A stretch of DNA of 64,000 bases from Streptomyces sp. CB02009. GTDB lineage: Bacteria; Actinomycetota; Actinomycetes; Streptomycetales; Streptomycetaceae. Below are positions 1-8,226 of the stretch, piece by piece; positions within the stretch are counted from its first letter, which is position 1; every line of letters starts with the position of its first letter. The stretch is taken from the NCBI RefSeq assembly GCF_001905825.1, contig NZ_LIVV01000006.1, positions 434,001-498,000 of the forward strand, in the 5' to 3' direction. The translations under genes and the position numbers were made by a program. A model generated the notes under the pieces. It was not told where the DNA came from. It was given only the letters and a program-made list of their open reading frames with translations, and ran no database searches.

Positions 1-765
1 CGTGTCGCCGAGGAAGTCCGTCAGGACCGGGGCGAGGACGTGCGGGGCCACGTCGTGCGTCTGGCCCGTCAGCGTGCGGTGGCGGCCCCGGGGGAGGGCC
101 TCCGTCAAGGTCCGGGCCGCCTGCCGGACGGCCATCGGGCTCACGCCCCCGTCGACCACCAGCACGCGCGCGTGGACCCCGGCCAGGAGCCGCTCCGGCA
201 CGGACCCGTCGCCGAGGACCGCGGCGTCGTACGCCAGGGTGTGCGCCGGCTCCGCGCCCCCGGGGCGCAGTTCCGCCGGCACCGTCGACTCCGCCAGGAA
301 CAGGTCGAGCGCCGCCGCCCGCCGCCCGCTCCCGAGCAGCTCGGCCGCCTGCCGTCCCCGCTCGGCGGCCGCGGCCGAGTACGGCGGCTCGAACACCGAC
401 ACCGCCCCGGCCGGCAGCCCGGCGGCCACCGCGGCGAGGACCAGCACGCCCCCGGTGCCCGTCCCGTGCAGCACCGCACCGGGCCCCGCCTCCCCGACCA
501 CCGCGGCCAGGTCCTCGATCTCCCGCTCCACCGCGTACGGCCCGGTGTCGCCGCTCCCGCCGCGGCCCCTCCGGTCGTACGCGACGACCGAGAAGCACCG
601 GGCCAGTAACCCGCCCAGCGCCCGCTCTCCCGCGGCCGTGCCCAGCACGCCGCTCACCAGGACCAGTGGGGGCCCCTCCCCGTACCGCTCGTACGCGATC
701 GGCGTGCCGTCCCCCGACGCGACCCGTCCCCGAACCCTGCCCAGTGTGGTGCTCACCTCGTCCAT
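1..765 (-). CDS. alpha/beta hydrolase (partial, runs off left edge)
   Basis: The reverse strand is open from an ATG at 765 to the window edge, 255 codons without a stop, so the C-terminus lies outside. The translation has the alpha/beta-hydrolase layout: an early strand (PPLVLVSGVLG), the segment VAYDRRGRGGSGD that normally precedes the nucleophile region, and HGTGTGGVL where the nucleophile elbow (G-x-S-x-G) is expected. The elbow reads G-T-G-T-G-G, so the usual serine is not seen there. Substrate is unknown. It diverges from the LOG-like gene at 863, with about 97 bp between them for both promoters. Family call is firm; activity is uncertain because of the missing serine. Confidence 0.75.
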   Translation of the reverse strand, partial: MDEVSTTLGRVRGRVASGDGTPIAYERYGEGPPLVLVSGVLGTAAGERALGGLLARCFSVVAYDRRGRGGSGDTGPYAVEREIEDLAAVVGEAGPGAVLHGTGTGGVLVLAAVAAGLPAGAVSVFEPPYSAAAAERGRQAAELLGSGRRAAALDLFLAESTVPAELRPGGAEPAHTLAYDAAVLGDGSVPERLLAGVHARVLVVDGGVSPMAVRQAARTLTEALPRGRHRTLTGQTHDVAPHVLAPVLTDFLGDT

Positions 766-850
766 GGCAGGTGAGACCCGACCGCCCGCCGGAACTCATC
801 GCCGCACGGCGGGATTTCTCGGAGGAATCGGGAAGCCGCTGGTCAGGGCC

Positions 851-856
851 TACGGT
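851..856 (+). promoter_or_regulatory. -10 box of a leaderless promoter for the LOG-like gene
   Basis: TACGGT matches TANNNT and its last T lies 7 nt before the ATG at 863, so transcription would start at the start codon. There is no Shine-Dalgarno sequence in the intervening GGGGCC. No convincing -35 is visible. Confidence 0.4.
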
Positions 857-862
857 GGGGCC

Positions 863-1402
863 ATGAACATCTGTGTCTTCCTCTCCGCGGCCGACCTCGA
901 CGAGCGCTACACGGCCCCCGCCCGCGACTTCGCGCGGCTCCTCGGCAAGGCCGGCCACACCCTGGTCTGGGGCGGCTCCGACACCGGTCTGATGAAGGTC
1001 GTCGCCGACGGCGTCCAGGAGGCCGGCGGCCGGCTCGTGGGCGTCTCCGTCGACTTTCTCGCCCACAAGGCCCGCCCGAACGCCGACGAGATGGTCGTCG
1101 CCGGGGACCTGGCCGAGCGCAAGGCGCTGCTCCTCGCCAAGTCCGACGCGGTCGTGGTCCTGGTCGGCGGCACCGGCACCCTCGACGAGGCCACCGAGAT
1201 CCTGGAGCTGAAGAAGCACGGCAAGCACCGCAAGCCGGTCGTCCTGCTCAACACGGCGGGCTTCTACGACGGGCTGAAGACCCAGTTCCGCCGGATGGAG
1301 GAGGAGGGCTTCCTGCCGATCCCCCTCGCCGACCTCGTCCTCTTCGCCGACGACGCCCAGACGGCCCTCACCCACCTGGAGGAGAACATCGCCGCCCGCT
1401 GA
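863..1402 (+). CDS. LOG / TIGR00730-type nucleotide-processing protein
   Basis: 179 aa. The fold is the Rossmann-like 'lysine decarboxylase-like' family, whose characterised members cleave cytokinin riboside 5'-monophosphates or related nucleotides. Signature motifs are WGGSDTGLMKVVADGV near residue 34 (the GGGxxGLMG motif) and VGGTGTLDE near residue 97 (the PGGxGTxxE motif; the usual Pro is Val). A Leu-rich C-terminal helix follows. Length is normal. The ATG at 863 begins immediately with the first beta strand (MNICVFLSA), and a -10 box 7 nt upstream fits a leaderless start. It is first in a tight four-gene run that ends with ligA. The in vivo substrate in Streptomyces is not known. Confidence 0.8.
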   Translation: MNICVFLSAADLDERYTAPARDFARLLGKAGHTLVWGGSDTGLMKVVADGVQEAGGRLVGVSVDFLAHKARPNADEMVVAGDLAERKALLLAKSDAVVVLVGGTGTLDEATEILELKKHGKHRKPVVLLNTAGFYDGLKTQFRRMEEEGFLPIPLADLVLFADDAQTALTHLEENIAAR

Positions 1403-1418
1403 TGCGAGCATGGTGACC

Positions 1419-2108
1419 ATGGCTACACATGTGATCACCGGAGCCGGTTCCGGCATCGGCGCGGCCGTCGCGCGCCGCCTCCACGCGCGCGGGGACGACC
1501 TCGTGCTCCACGCGCGCGACGCGGGGCGGGCCAAGGAGCTCGCCGCGCAGTTCCCCGGCGCCCGGACGCTCGTCGGGGACCTCGCCGACCCGGACCGGCT
1601 CTCCTGGGCGTTCTCGCACCAGACCATGCCGGAGCGGGTGGACAGCCTGCTGCACATCGCGGGCGTCGTCGACCTCGGGCCGATCGGGGACCTCACCCCC
1701 AAGACCTGGCACCACCAGCTCAACGTCAACCTCGTCGCCCCGGCCGAGCTGACCCGGCACCTCCTGCCCCAGCTGCGCGTCTCCCAGGGCCACGTCGTCT
1801 TCGTGAACTCGGGCGCCGGGCTCGCCGCGCACGCCGAGTGGGGCGCGTACGCCGCCTCCAAGCACGGCCTCAAGGCCCTCGCCGACTCCCTGCGCCACGA
1901 GGAGCACGGCAACGGCGTGCGGGTGACCTCGGTCTACCCGGGCCGTACCGCGAGCCCCATGCAGGCCAAGGTCCACTCCCAGGAGGGCAAGGAGTACGAC
2001 CCGTCGCGCTGGATCGACCCCGAGTCGGTCGCGACGGCCATCCTCACCGCCGTCGACCTGCCGCGCGACGCGGAGATCAACGACCTCACCGTTCGTCCGG
2101 GACGCTAG
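1419..2108 (+). CDS. short-chain dehydrogenase/reductase (SDR)
   Basis: 229 aa, a classical SDR. The nucleotide-binding motif TGAGSGIG sits at the N-terminus, the catalytic Ser is in FVNSGAG, and the catalytic YxxxK is YAASK. I chose the ATG at 1419 (MATHVITG) because the first beta strand starts there; an in-frame ATG at 1410 would add only three residues. It lies 16 nt after the LOG-like gene and 2 nt before the next gene, so it is almost certainly co-transcribed and perhaps translationally coupled. Substrate cannot be read from the sequence. Confidence 0.85.
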   Translation: MATHVITGAGSGIGAAVARRLHARGDDLVLHARDAGRAKELAAQFPGARTLVGDLADPDRLSWAFSHQTMPERVDSLLHIAGVVDLGPIGDLTPKTWHHQLNVNLVAPAELTRHLLPQLRVSQGHVVFVNSGAGLAAHAEWGAYAASKHGLKALADSLRHEEHGNGVRVTSVYPGRTASPMQAKVHSQEGKEYDPSRWIDPESVATAILTAVDLPRDAEINDLTVRPGR

Positions 2109-2110
2109 GC

Positions 2111-3127
2111 ATGAGCGAGACGCAGACCGAGGACGGCCGCGTGCCCTGGGGGCCCGCCACCGGCGTCGGCTCCATGCCGGGCGGCGACGCCCGGGAGACG
2201 GCGAAGACCGTCACCGGGTCCTTCGAGGACTTCCCGTTCCTCGCGGAGCTGCCCGCCCGCGGTCCCGGCGCCGACATGATCGGCCGGACCATCGGGATGC
2301 TCGTCGACCTCTACGCGCACGTGGAGCCGAGCGGCTGGCGGATCAGCGACCGGCCCGGCCGCGACACCAAGCGCGCCCGGTCCTGGATGGGCGAGGACCT
2401 GGACGCCCTGGAGGAGTTCACGCAGGGGTACGAGGGACCGCTCAAGGTGCAGGCGGTGGGCCCCTGGACGCTCGCCGCGGCCCTGGAGCTGCGCGGCGGC
2501 GAGGCCGCCCTCGGCGACGCCGGCGCCTGCCGCGACCTCGTCGGCTCGCTCGCCGAGGGCCTCCGCGAGCACCTCGCGGACCTGCGCAGGCGGGTCCCCG
2601 GCGGCCGGGTCGTCCTCCAGCTCGACGAGCCCTCGCTCACCGCCGTCCTGCGCGGCCACGTCCGCACCGCCAGCGGCTACCGCACCCACCGGGCCGTCGA
2701 CCGGCAGGTCGTGGAGAGCGCCCTGCGCGAGGTGATCGCCGTCCACGACGGACCGGTGGTCGTCCACTCCTGCGCCCCCGACGTCCCGTTCGCGCTGCTC
2801 CGGCGGGCCGGCGCCGCGGGCGTCTCGTTCGACTTCTCCCTGCTCACCGAACGTGACGACGACACGCTCGGTGAGGCCGTGGAGGCCGGCACGAAGCTCT
2901 TCGCCGGTGTGGTGGCGTCCACCGACGGCCCATTGTCCGACCCGGGCGGTAGCGTCATGGGTGTCAGGACGCTGTGGCGCAGGCTGGGGCTGAATCCGGG
3001 GACTCTCGCCGAGTCCGTGGTCGTCACTCCCACGTGCGGGCTCGCGGGCGCTTCGCCCGCCTACGCCCGCGCGGCGCTCGCCCACTGCGCCCGGGCGGCG
3101 AGATCGCTCGCGGACAACCCAGAGTGA
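2111..3127 (+). CDS. methionine synthase II-like (MetE C-terminal domain) protein
   Basis: 338 aa, about half of full MetE. It corresponds to the C-terminal catalytic barrel of cobalamin-independent methionine synthase (UROD/MetE-like superfamily). Visible motifs are TGVGSMPG at the N-terminus, LQLDEPSL in the middle, and zinc-ligand positions HSC (VVHSCAP) and a late Cys (TPTCGLAG). The N-terminal folate-binding half is absent, so it may be a stand-alone methyltransferase with another methyl donor; this is inference. The ATG follows the SDR stop by 2 nt. Many actinobacteria keep such a gene directly upstream of ligA. Confidence 0.82.
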   Translation: MSETQTEDGRVPWGPATGVGSMPGGDARETAKTVTGSFEDFPFLAELPARGPGADMIGRTIGMLVDLYAHVEPSGWRISDRPGRDTKRARSWMGEDLDALEEFTQGYEGPLKVQAVGPWTLAAALELRGGEAALGDAGACRDLVGSLAEGLREHLADLRRRVPGGRVVLQLDEPSLTAVLRGHVRTASGYRTHRAVDRQVVESALREVIAVHDGPVVVHSCAPDVPFALLRRAGAAGVSFDFSLLTERDDDTLGEAVEAGTKLFAGVVASTDGPLSDPGGSVMGVRTLWRRLGLNPGTLAESVVVTPTCGLAGASPAYARAALAHCARAARSLADNPE

Positions 3128-3159
3128 CCGGGTTTCGAGGCACGGGAGGACGGACGAAG

Positions 3160-5340
3160 GTGGCAGTCGAACAGGGGGCCCTGCCCGCCGAGGCACGGGA
3201 GAAGCACGCCGACCTGGCCGAGCAGGTCGAGGAGCACCGCTTCCGGTACTACGTGAAGGACCAGCCGGTCATCAGCGACGGCGACTTCGACACGCTCCTG
3301 CGCGCCCTGGAGGCGCTGGAGGAGGAGTACCCGGAGCTGCGGACGCCGGACTCGCCGACGCAGAAGGTCGCCGGGCAGTACGAGACCGAGTTCACCTCCG
3401 TCGAGCACCGCGAGCGGATGCTCTCCCTCGACAACGCCTTCGACGACGAGGAGCTGGCCACCTGGGCCGAGCGGGTCGCGCGGGACGTCGGCACCCCCGA
3501 CTTCCACTACCTGTGCGAGCTCAAGGTCGACGGCCTCGCGGTCAACCTCACGTACGAGCACGGGAGGCTGACCCGGGCCGCCACCCGCGGCGACGGCCGC
3601 ACCGGCGAGGACATCACGCCCAACGTGCGGACGATCGCCGACATCCCGGAGCGGCTGCGCGGGGACCGGATCCCGGACCTCGTGGAGATCCGCGGCGAGG
3701 TCTACTTCCCGATGGAGGCCTTCGAGGGGCTCAACGCCCGCCTGGTGGAGGCCGGCGACAAGCCCTTCGCCAACCCGAGGAACGCGGCGGCGGGTTCGCT
3801 CCGCCAGAAGGACCCCAAGGTCACCGCCTCCCGGCCGCTCCACATGGTCGTCCACGGCATCGGCGCCCGCGAGGGCTTCGACATCGACTGCCTCTCCCAC
3901 GCGTACGAGCTGCTGAGCGAGTGGGGCCTGCCCACCGCCCGGCACAACAAGGTGGTCGGCTCGCTCGCCGAGGTACGGGAGTTCATCGCGTACTTCGGGG
4001 AGAACCGCCACTCCGTGGAGCACGAGATCGACGGGGTCGTCGTCAAGCTCGACGAGATCCCGCTCCAGGGCCGGCTCGGCTCCACCGCGCGCGCCCCGCG
4101 CTGGGCCATCGCCTGGAAGTACGCGCCGGAGGAGGTCAACACCAAGCTGATCGACATCAAGGTCGGCGTCGGCAGGACCGGCCGGGTCACCCCGTACGCA
4201 CAGGTGGAGCCGGTGACCGTGGCCGGTTCCGAGGTCGAGTTCGCGACCCTGCACAACCAGGAGGTCGTGAAGGCCAAGGGCGTGCTGATCGGCGACACCG
4301 TCGTGCTGCGCAAGGCCGGCGACGTCATCCCGGAGATCCTCGGGCCGGTCGCCGACCTGCGGGACGGCAGCGAGCGGGAGTTCGTGATGCCCGCCGAGTG
4401 CCCCGAGTGCGGGACGGCGCTGAAGCCGATGAAGGAGGGCGACATCGACCTCCGCTGCCCGAACGCCCGGACCTGCCCGGCGCAGCTGCGCGAGCGGGTC
4501 TACTTCCTGGCCGGGCGCCAGTGCCTGGACATCGAGAACTTCGGCGCGGTGGCCGCGGCGGCGCTCACCCGCCCCCTGGAGCCGGCCGAGCCGCCGCTGG
4601 TGGACGAGGGCGACCTGTTCGACCTGACGATCGAGCAGCTGCTGCCGATCAAGGCGTACGTCCTCGACCCGGACAGCGGTCTGCCCCGGCGGGACCCGAA
4701 GACCGGCGAGGAGAAGATCGTCACGGTCTTCGCCAACCAGAAGGGCGAGCCGAAGAAGAACGCCCTGGCGATGCTGGAGCACATCGCGGCGGCCAAGACC
4801 CGCCCGCTGGCCCGCTTCATCAACGGGCTGTCGATCCGGCACGTGGGGCCGGTCGCGGCCGAGGCGCTGGCCCGTGAGTTCCGCTCGCTGGAGCGGATCG
4901 AGCAGGCGAGCGAGGAGGAGCTCGCGGCCGTCGACGGGGTCGGCGGGATCATCGCGACCGCGGTGAAGCAGTGGTTCTCCGAGGAGTGGCACCGCGAGAT
5001 CGTGCGCAAGTGGCGCGCGGCCGGGGTCACTCTGGAGGACGAAGGGGCCGGGGAGGACGTCGGCCCGCGTCCGCTGGAGGGCCTCACGGTCGTGGTGACC
5101 GGCACGCTGGAGAAGTTCACCAGGGATGGCGCAAAAGAGTCCCTCCAGAGCCTCGGTGCGAAGGTGACCGGTTCCGTTTCGAAGAAGACCGCCTTCGTCG
5201 TCGTGGGCGAAAACCCTGGTTCGAAGTACGACAAGGCGATGCAGCTGAAGGTTCCGGTTCTGGACGAGGAGGGCTTCGCGATCCTGCTCGAACAGGGGCC
5301 GGACGCCGCTCGGGAGGCCGCCGTCCCCGTCGCGGAGTAG
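3160..5340 (+). CDS. ligA: NAD-dependent DNA ligase LigA
   Basis: 726 aa, the normal LigA length. Domain order is Ia/adenylation with the nucleophile Lys122 in the K-V-D-G motif, OB fold (GVGRTGRVTPYAQVEPV), four-cysteine zinc finger (CPECGTAL followed by CPN and CPAQ), helix-hairpin-helix repeats, and a C-terminal BRCT domain (LEGLTVVVTGTLEKF). It seals nicks in replication and repair using NAD+. The start is the GTG at 3160, preceded by GGGAGGA about 10 nt upstream. In-frame codons further upstream lie inside the previous gene. Confidence 0.97.
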   Translation: MAVEQGALPAEAREKHADLAEQVEEHRFRYYVKDQPVISDGDFDTLLRALEALEEEYPELRTPDSPTQKVAGQYETEFTSVEHRERMLSLDNAFDDEELATWAERVARDVGTPDFHYLCELKVDGLAVNLTYEHGRLTRAATRGDGRTGEDITPNVRTIADIPERLRGDRIPDLVEIRGEVYFPMEAFEGLNARLVEAGDKPFANPRNAAAGSLRQKDPKVTASRPLHMVVHGIGAREGFDIDCLSHAYELLSEWGLPTARHNKVVGSLAEVREFIAYFGENRHSVEHEIDGVVVKLDEIPLQGRLGSTARAPRWAIAWKYAPEEVNTKLIDIKVGVGRTGRVTPYAQVEPVTVAGSEVEFATLHNQEVVKAKGVLIGDTVVLRKAGDVIPEILGPVADLRDGSEREFVMPAECPECGTALKPMKEGDIDLRCPNARTCPAQLRERVYFLAGRQCLDIENFGAVAAAALTRPLEPAEPPLVDEGDLFDLTIEQLLPIKAYVLDPDSGLPRRDPKTGEEKIVTVFANQKGEPKKNALAMLEHIAAAKTRPLARFINGLSIRHVGPVAAEALAREFRSLERIEQASEEELAAVDGVGGIIATAVKQWFSEEWHREIVRKWRAAGVTLEDEGAGEDVGPRPLEGLTVVVTGTLEKFTRDGAKESLQSLGAKVTGSVSKKTAFVVVGENPGSKYDKAMQLKVPVLDEEGFAILLEQGPDAAREAAVPVAE

Positions 5341-5498
5341 TCCCCCGCGGACCTCTCGCACCCCTTCCGCCCCCTCCCGCGCACTCCCCGACGGCCGTGC
5401 GACGGTCACCCGTTCGGCGCATACCAGATCGTTACGGGTGGCCTGGTCGCATTCGGGCAAGAGAGGGAGAGCGCTGCCCGTCGACGCCCTCGGCGGCC

Positions 5499-5504
5499 TA
5501 ATGT
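5499..5504 (+). promoter_or_regulatory. possible -10 box upstream of rmdB-like gene
   Basis: TAATGT is a good TANNNT match in otherwise GC-rich DNA, 200 nt before the preferred ATG at 5704. Initiation would fall at about 5511, next to an in-frame GTG at 5512, so an N-terminally extended leaderless form is formally possible. The rest of 5341-5498 shows no gene or repeat. Confidence 0.35.
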
Positions 5505-5585
5505 GGTGACCGTGCGCACAGTCCTGCCACAACCGCGCGAGGGCTCTGCCGGTCGTGGCGTCAGGACGACGGCCCCGTGGCACGA

Positions 5586-5615
5586 CGGACGACCGGCAGC
5601 GCCCTCGGTCGTCCG
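5586..5615 (+). repeat. inverted repeat in the rmdB-like leader
   Basis: Perfect 10-bp arms CGGACGACCG and CGGTCGTCCG flank a 10-nt loop. It lies within the 363-bp ligA/rmdB-like spacer, downstream of the -10 candidate and about 90 nt before the ATG. It could be an RNA hairpin in the 5' leader or a dyad operator. There is no U tract, so a terminator is unlikely. Confidence 0.5.
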
Positions 5616-5703
5616 ACGCTCGACGGACGGCCGGACGACGGACGGCCGCCTGACCGCGGCCCATCGCACACCGACGGCACCGCCGCCTGTGAGAGGGACG
5701 GGA

Positions 5704-7818
5704 ATGGAACCGACCGAGAGCGCCGCCCCGGTCCCACGGCCGCACGGCCGTGTGGTGTCCCCGGGTTTCACCTCCCGGCTGCCCGCAGCCGTGGTGGGCA
5801 TCGCCGCCGTCGTACTCGTCGTCGGGCTCCAGCAGGGCCTGAGCGCCGGCAGCGGCCTCTTCCCCGGCGGGGTCACCGGCTGGTCCCTCGCGGTCCTCAC
5901 CGGCCTCATCGTCGGGCACCTGGTCGCCCTCGGCCGCGACCGCTGGTGGGGCGGCACCGGTTCCGGCGCCGCCCTCACCCTCGCCGTCCTCCTGCTCTAC
6001 GGCTGGGTGCCGGCCGGACTCGTCTCGATGACCGTCGTCACCCTGGTCGGCGCCGCCCGCCGGCACCGCTGGCGACAGGGCCTGCTGCACGGCGCCGCCG
6101 ACGTCCTCGGGGTCGGCGCCGCCGCCCTCGTCCTCGCCCTCTTCGGCGACGTCCCCACCGTCGAACGGCCCTGGCAGCCCCTCGACTGGACGATCGGGGA
6201 CCTCCCGGAAGTCGTCCTCGCCGCCGCCACCTACCTCGCGGTGACCCGGCTCCTGCTGTGGTACACGCTCGCCCCGCCGACCCGCGGACTGCCCACCGTC
6301 GCCCGCACCGCGCTCCTGAGACAGGGCCTCGTCGCCGTCGCCCTGCTCGGCATCGCCCCGCTGATCTGCGTCGTCGCCGCCACCCGGCCCGTCCTGCTGC
6401 CGCTCTTCGCCGTCCCCCTCATCGCCCTCGACTCCACCCTGTGGATCGCCCGCGCCCGCGCCGAGGAGCAGCTGCGGGACCCGCTGACCGGACTCCCCAA
6501 CCGCCAGTGGCTCCTCGAACGGGCCTGGACCGCCCTGGAGGAGGCCGAAGGCGAAGGGGCCCGCGCCGCCCTCGTCCTGATCGACCTCGACCGCTTCCGA
6601 TCGGTGAACGACACCCTCGGACACCTCGCGGGCGACCGGCTGCTCCTCCAGATCGCCGACCGGCTCCGCCTCGCCCTGCCCCGCGGCGCCGAGGCCGCCC
6701 GGCTCGGCGGCGACGAGTTCGCCGTCCTGCTGCCCACCGCCGACTCCACCACCAGCGCCCAGCGGGTCGCCCGCCACCTCGTCGCCGAACTCTCCTCCCC
6801 GCTCGACCTCGACGGACTCACCCTCGTCCTGGAGGCCAGCGCGGGCGTCGCCGTCTTCCCCGACCACGCCCTCGACGCCGAAGGCCTGCTGCGCCGCGCC
6901 GACGTCGCCATGTACCAGGCCAAGCGCGACCGCACCGGAGTCGAGGTCTACGAGTCCAAGCGCGACTCCAACACCCCCGACCGGCTCGGCCTCCTCGGCG
7001 ACCTGCGCCGCGCGCTCGACGCCGGCGAGGTCGAACTCCACTACCAGCCCAAGGTCCAGTTCGACGGCCAGGTCGCCGGACTCGAAGCCCTCGTCCGCTG
7101 GGTCCACCCCGAGCGCGGCAAGGTCCCGCCGGACGAGTTCATCGCCATCGCCGAGTCCTCCGGCCTGATGCCGCACCTCACCGAGTACGTCCTGGAGACC
7201 GCCCTCGCCCAGGTCGCCCGCTGGCGCGCCCAGGGCCTCAACGTCCCGGTCGCCGTCAACGTCTCGCCCCGCGACGTGCACACCCCCGGCTTCGCCGGTG
7301 CCGTCGCCGCCCGGCTCGCCCGCCACGGCGTACCGGCCGGCGCGCTCCAGCTGGAGATAACGGAGCACGTCCTCCTGGAGGACCCCCAGCGCGCCGCCGA
7401 CACCCTCAACGGCCTCACCGGCCACGGCGTCAAGATGTCCCTCGACGACTTCGGCACCGGCTACTCCTCCCTCGTCCATCTGCGCCGGCTCCCCGTCAGC
7501 GAACTGAAGATCGACCGCTCCTTCGTCGCCCGGCTCGCCGTGGACACCGAGGACGCCGAGATCGTCCGCTGCACCGTCGACCTCGCCCACTCCCTCGGCC
7601 TGCTCGTCGTCGCCGAGGGCGTCGAGGACGACGAGACCTGGGAGCGCCTGCGCGACCTGGGCTGCGACGCCGTCCAGGGCTGGCTCGTCGCCGCCGCGAT
7701 GCCGCCCGGCGAGGCCACCGCCTGGCTGCTCGCCCGGGGCGAGCACGGCTGGCGCCGACCCGCCGACATCGCCGCCGGACTCGACGTGGACCACCCCTCG
7801 GGCCAGGTCGTTCCGTAG
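5704..7818 (+). CDS. membrane GGDEF-EAL protein, RmdB-like c-di-GMP phosphodiesterase
   Basis: 704 aa. The N-terminus (about residues 20-245) is a series of hydrophobic helices, a membrane sensor region. A GGDEF domain follows with intact GGDEF at 335-339, then an EAL domain with EAL at 461-463 in EALVRW. Further catalytic motifs are present: LEITEH, SLDDFGTGYSSL, KIDRSFV, AEGVED and QGW. All metal-binding and catalytic positions of active EAL phosphodiesterases appear present. Position between ligA and gatC matches Streptomyces rmdB, whose product hydrolyses c-di-GMP and controls development; that is from memory of the family. The start is the ATG at 5704 preceded by GAGAGGGA; an in-frame extension to GTG 5503/5512 is Arg/Pro-rich and less likely. 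Confidence 0.88.
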   Translation: MEPTESAAPVPRPHGRVVSPGFTSRLPAAVVGIAAVVLVVGLQQGLSAGSGLFPGGVTGWSLAVLTGLIVGHLVALGRDRWWGGTGSGAALTLAVLLLYGWVPAGLVSMTVVTLVGAARRHRWRQGLLHGAADVLGVGAAALVLALFGDVPTVERPWQPLDWTIGDLPEVVLAAATYLAVTRLLLWYTLAPPTRGLPTVARTALLRQGLVAVALLGIAPLICVVAATRPVLLPLFAVPLIALDSTLWIARARAEEQLRDPLTGLPNRQWLLERAWTALEEAEGEGARAALVLIDLDRFRSVNDTLGHLAGDRLLLQIADRLRLALPRGAEAARLGGDEFAVLLPTADSTTSAQRVARHLVAELSSPLDLDGLTLVLEASAGVAVFPDHALDAEGLLRRADVAMYQAKRDRTGVEVYESKRDSNTPDRLGLLGDLRRALDAGEVELHYQPKVQFDGQVAGLEALVRWVHPERGKVPPDEFIAIAESSGLMPHLTEYVLETALAQVARWRAQGLNVPVAVNVSPRDVHTPGFAGAVAARLARHGVPAGALQLEITEHVLLEDPQRAADTLNGLTGHGVKMSLDDFGTGYSSLVHLRRLPVSELKIDRSFVARLAVDTEDAEIVRCTVDLAHSLGLLVVAEGVEDDETWERLRDLGCDAVQGWLVAAAMPPGEATAWLLARGEHGWRRPADIAAGLDVDHPSGQVVP

Positions 7819-7881
7819 GCCGTGCGCACCCCGGGAGACGACCCCGGGCAAACCGTTTCACGGGCAGCGGCACCGGCCCCA

Positions 7882-7887
7882 TAGGAT
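7882..7887 (+). promoter_or_regulatory. -10 box of the gatCAB operon promoter
   Basis: TAGGAT is a near-consensus Streptomyces -10, 38 nt upstream of the gatC ATG. The likely -35 is weak (GTTTCA around 7855-7860, spacing somewhat long). It lies in the 106-bp gap after the rmdB-like gene. Confidence 0.45.
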
Positions 7888-7924
7888 GGGCCCACACCAT
7901 CAAGCTCACCCCGTGAGGATCCGC

Positions 7925-8221
7925 ATGCCTGGCATCACGCGCGAGGAGGTCGCCCACCTCGCACGGCTGGCGCGTCTGGAGCTGAAGGGCGAAGAACTCG
8001 ATCACTTCGCCGGCCAGCTCGACGACATCATCGGCGCGGTCGCCCGCGTCTCCGAGGTCGCCGACCAAGACGTACCGCCGACCTCCCACCCGCTGCCGCT
8101 GACCAATGTCATGCGCGCGGACGAGGTCCGTCCGTCGCTCACCCCCGAGCAGGCGCTCTCCGGCGCCCCGGCCCAGGAGCAGCAGCGTTTCAAGGTGCCG
8201 CAGATCCTGGGGGAGGACTAA
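7925..8221 (+). CDS. gatC: Asp-tRNA(Asn)/Glu-tRNA(Gln) amidotransferase subunit C
   Basis: 98 aa, normal for GatC. The protein begins MPGITREEVAHLARLARL, the helical belt that wraps GatA, and ends with the usual FKVPQIL segment. GatC stabilises the GatA-GatB heterotrimer, which amidates mischarged Glu-tRNA(Gln) and Asp-tRNA(Asn). The ATG at 7925 follows a GAGGAT Shine-Dalgarno. The stop is 5 nt before gatA. Confidence 0.96.
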   Translation: MPGITREEVAHLARLARLELKGEELDHFAGQLDDIIGAVARVSEVADQDVPPTSHPLPLTNVMRADEVRPSLTPEQALSGAPAQEQQRFKVPQILGED

Positions 8222-8226
8222 CAGTC

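Noticed and set aside
3061..7851. Reverse-strand open frame of 1596 codons antisense to ligA and the rmdB-like gene
   Set aside because: It mirrors the third-position GC bias of two certain genes; composition is Gly/Asp/Val/Leu-rich without any domain, which is typical of shadow frames.
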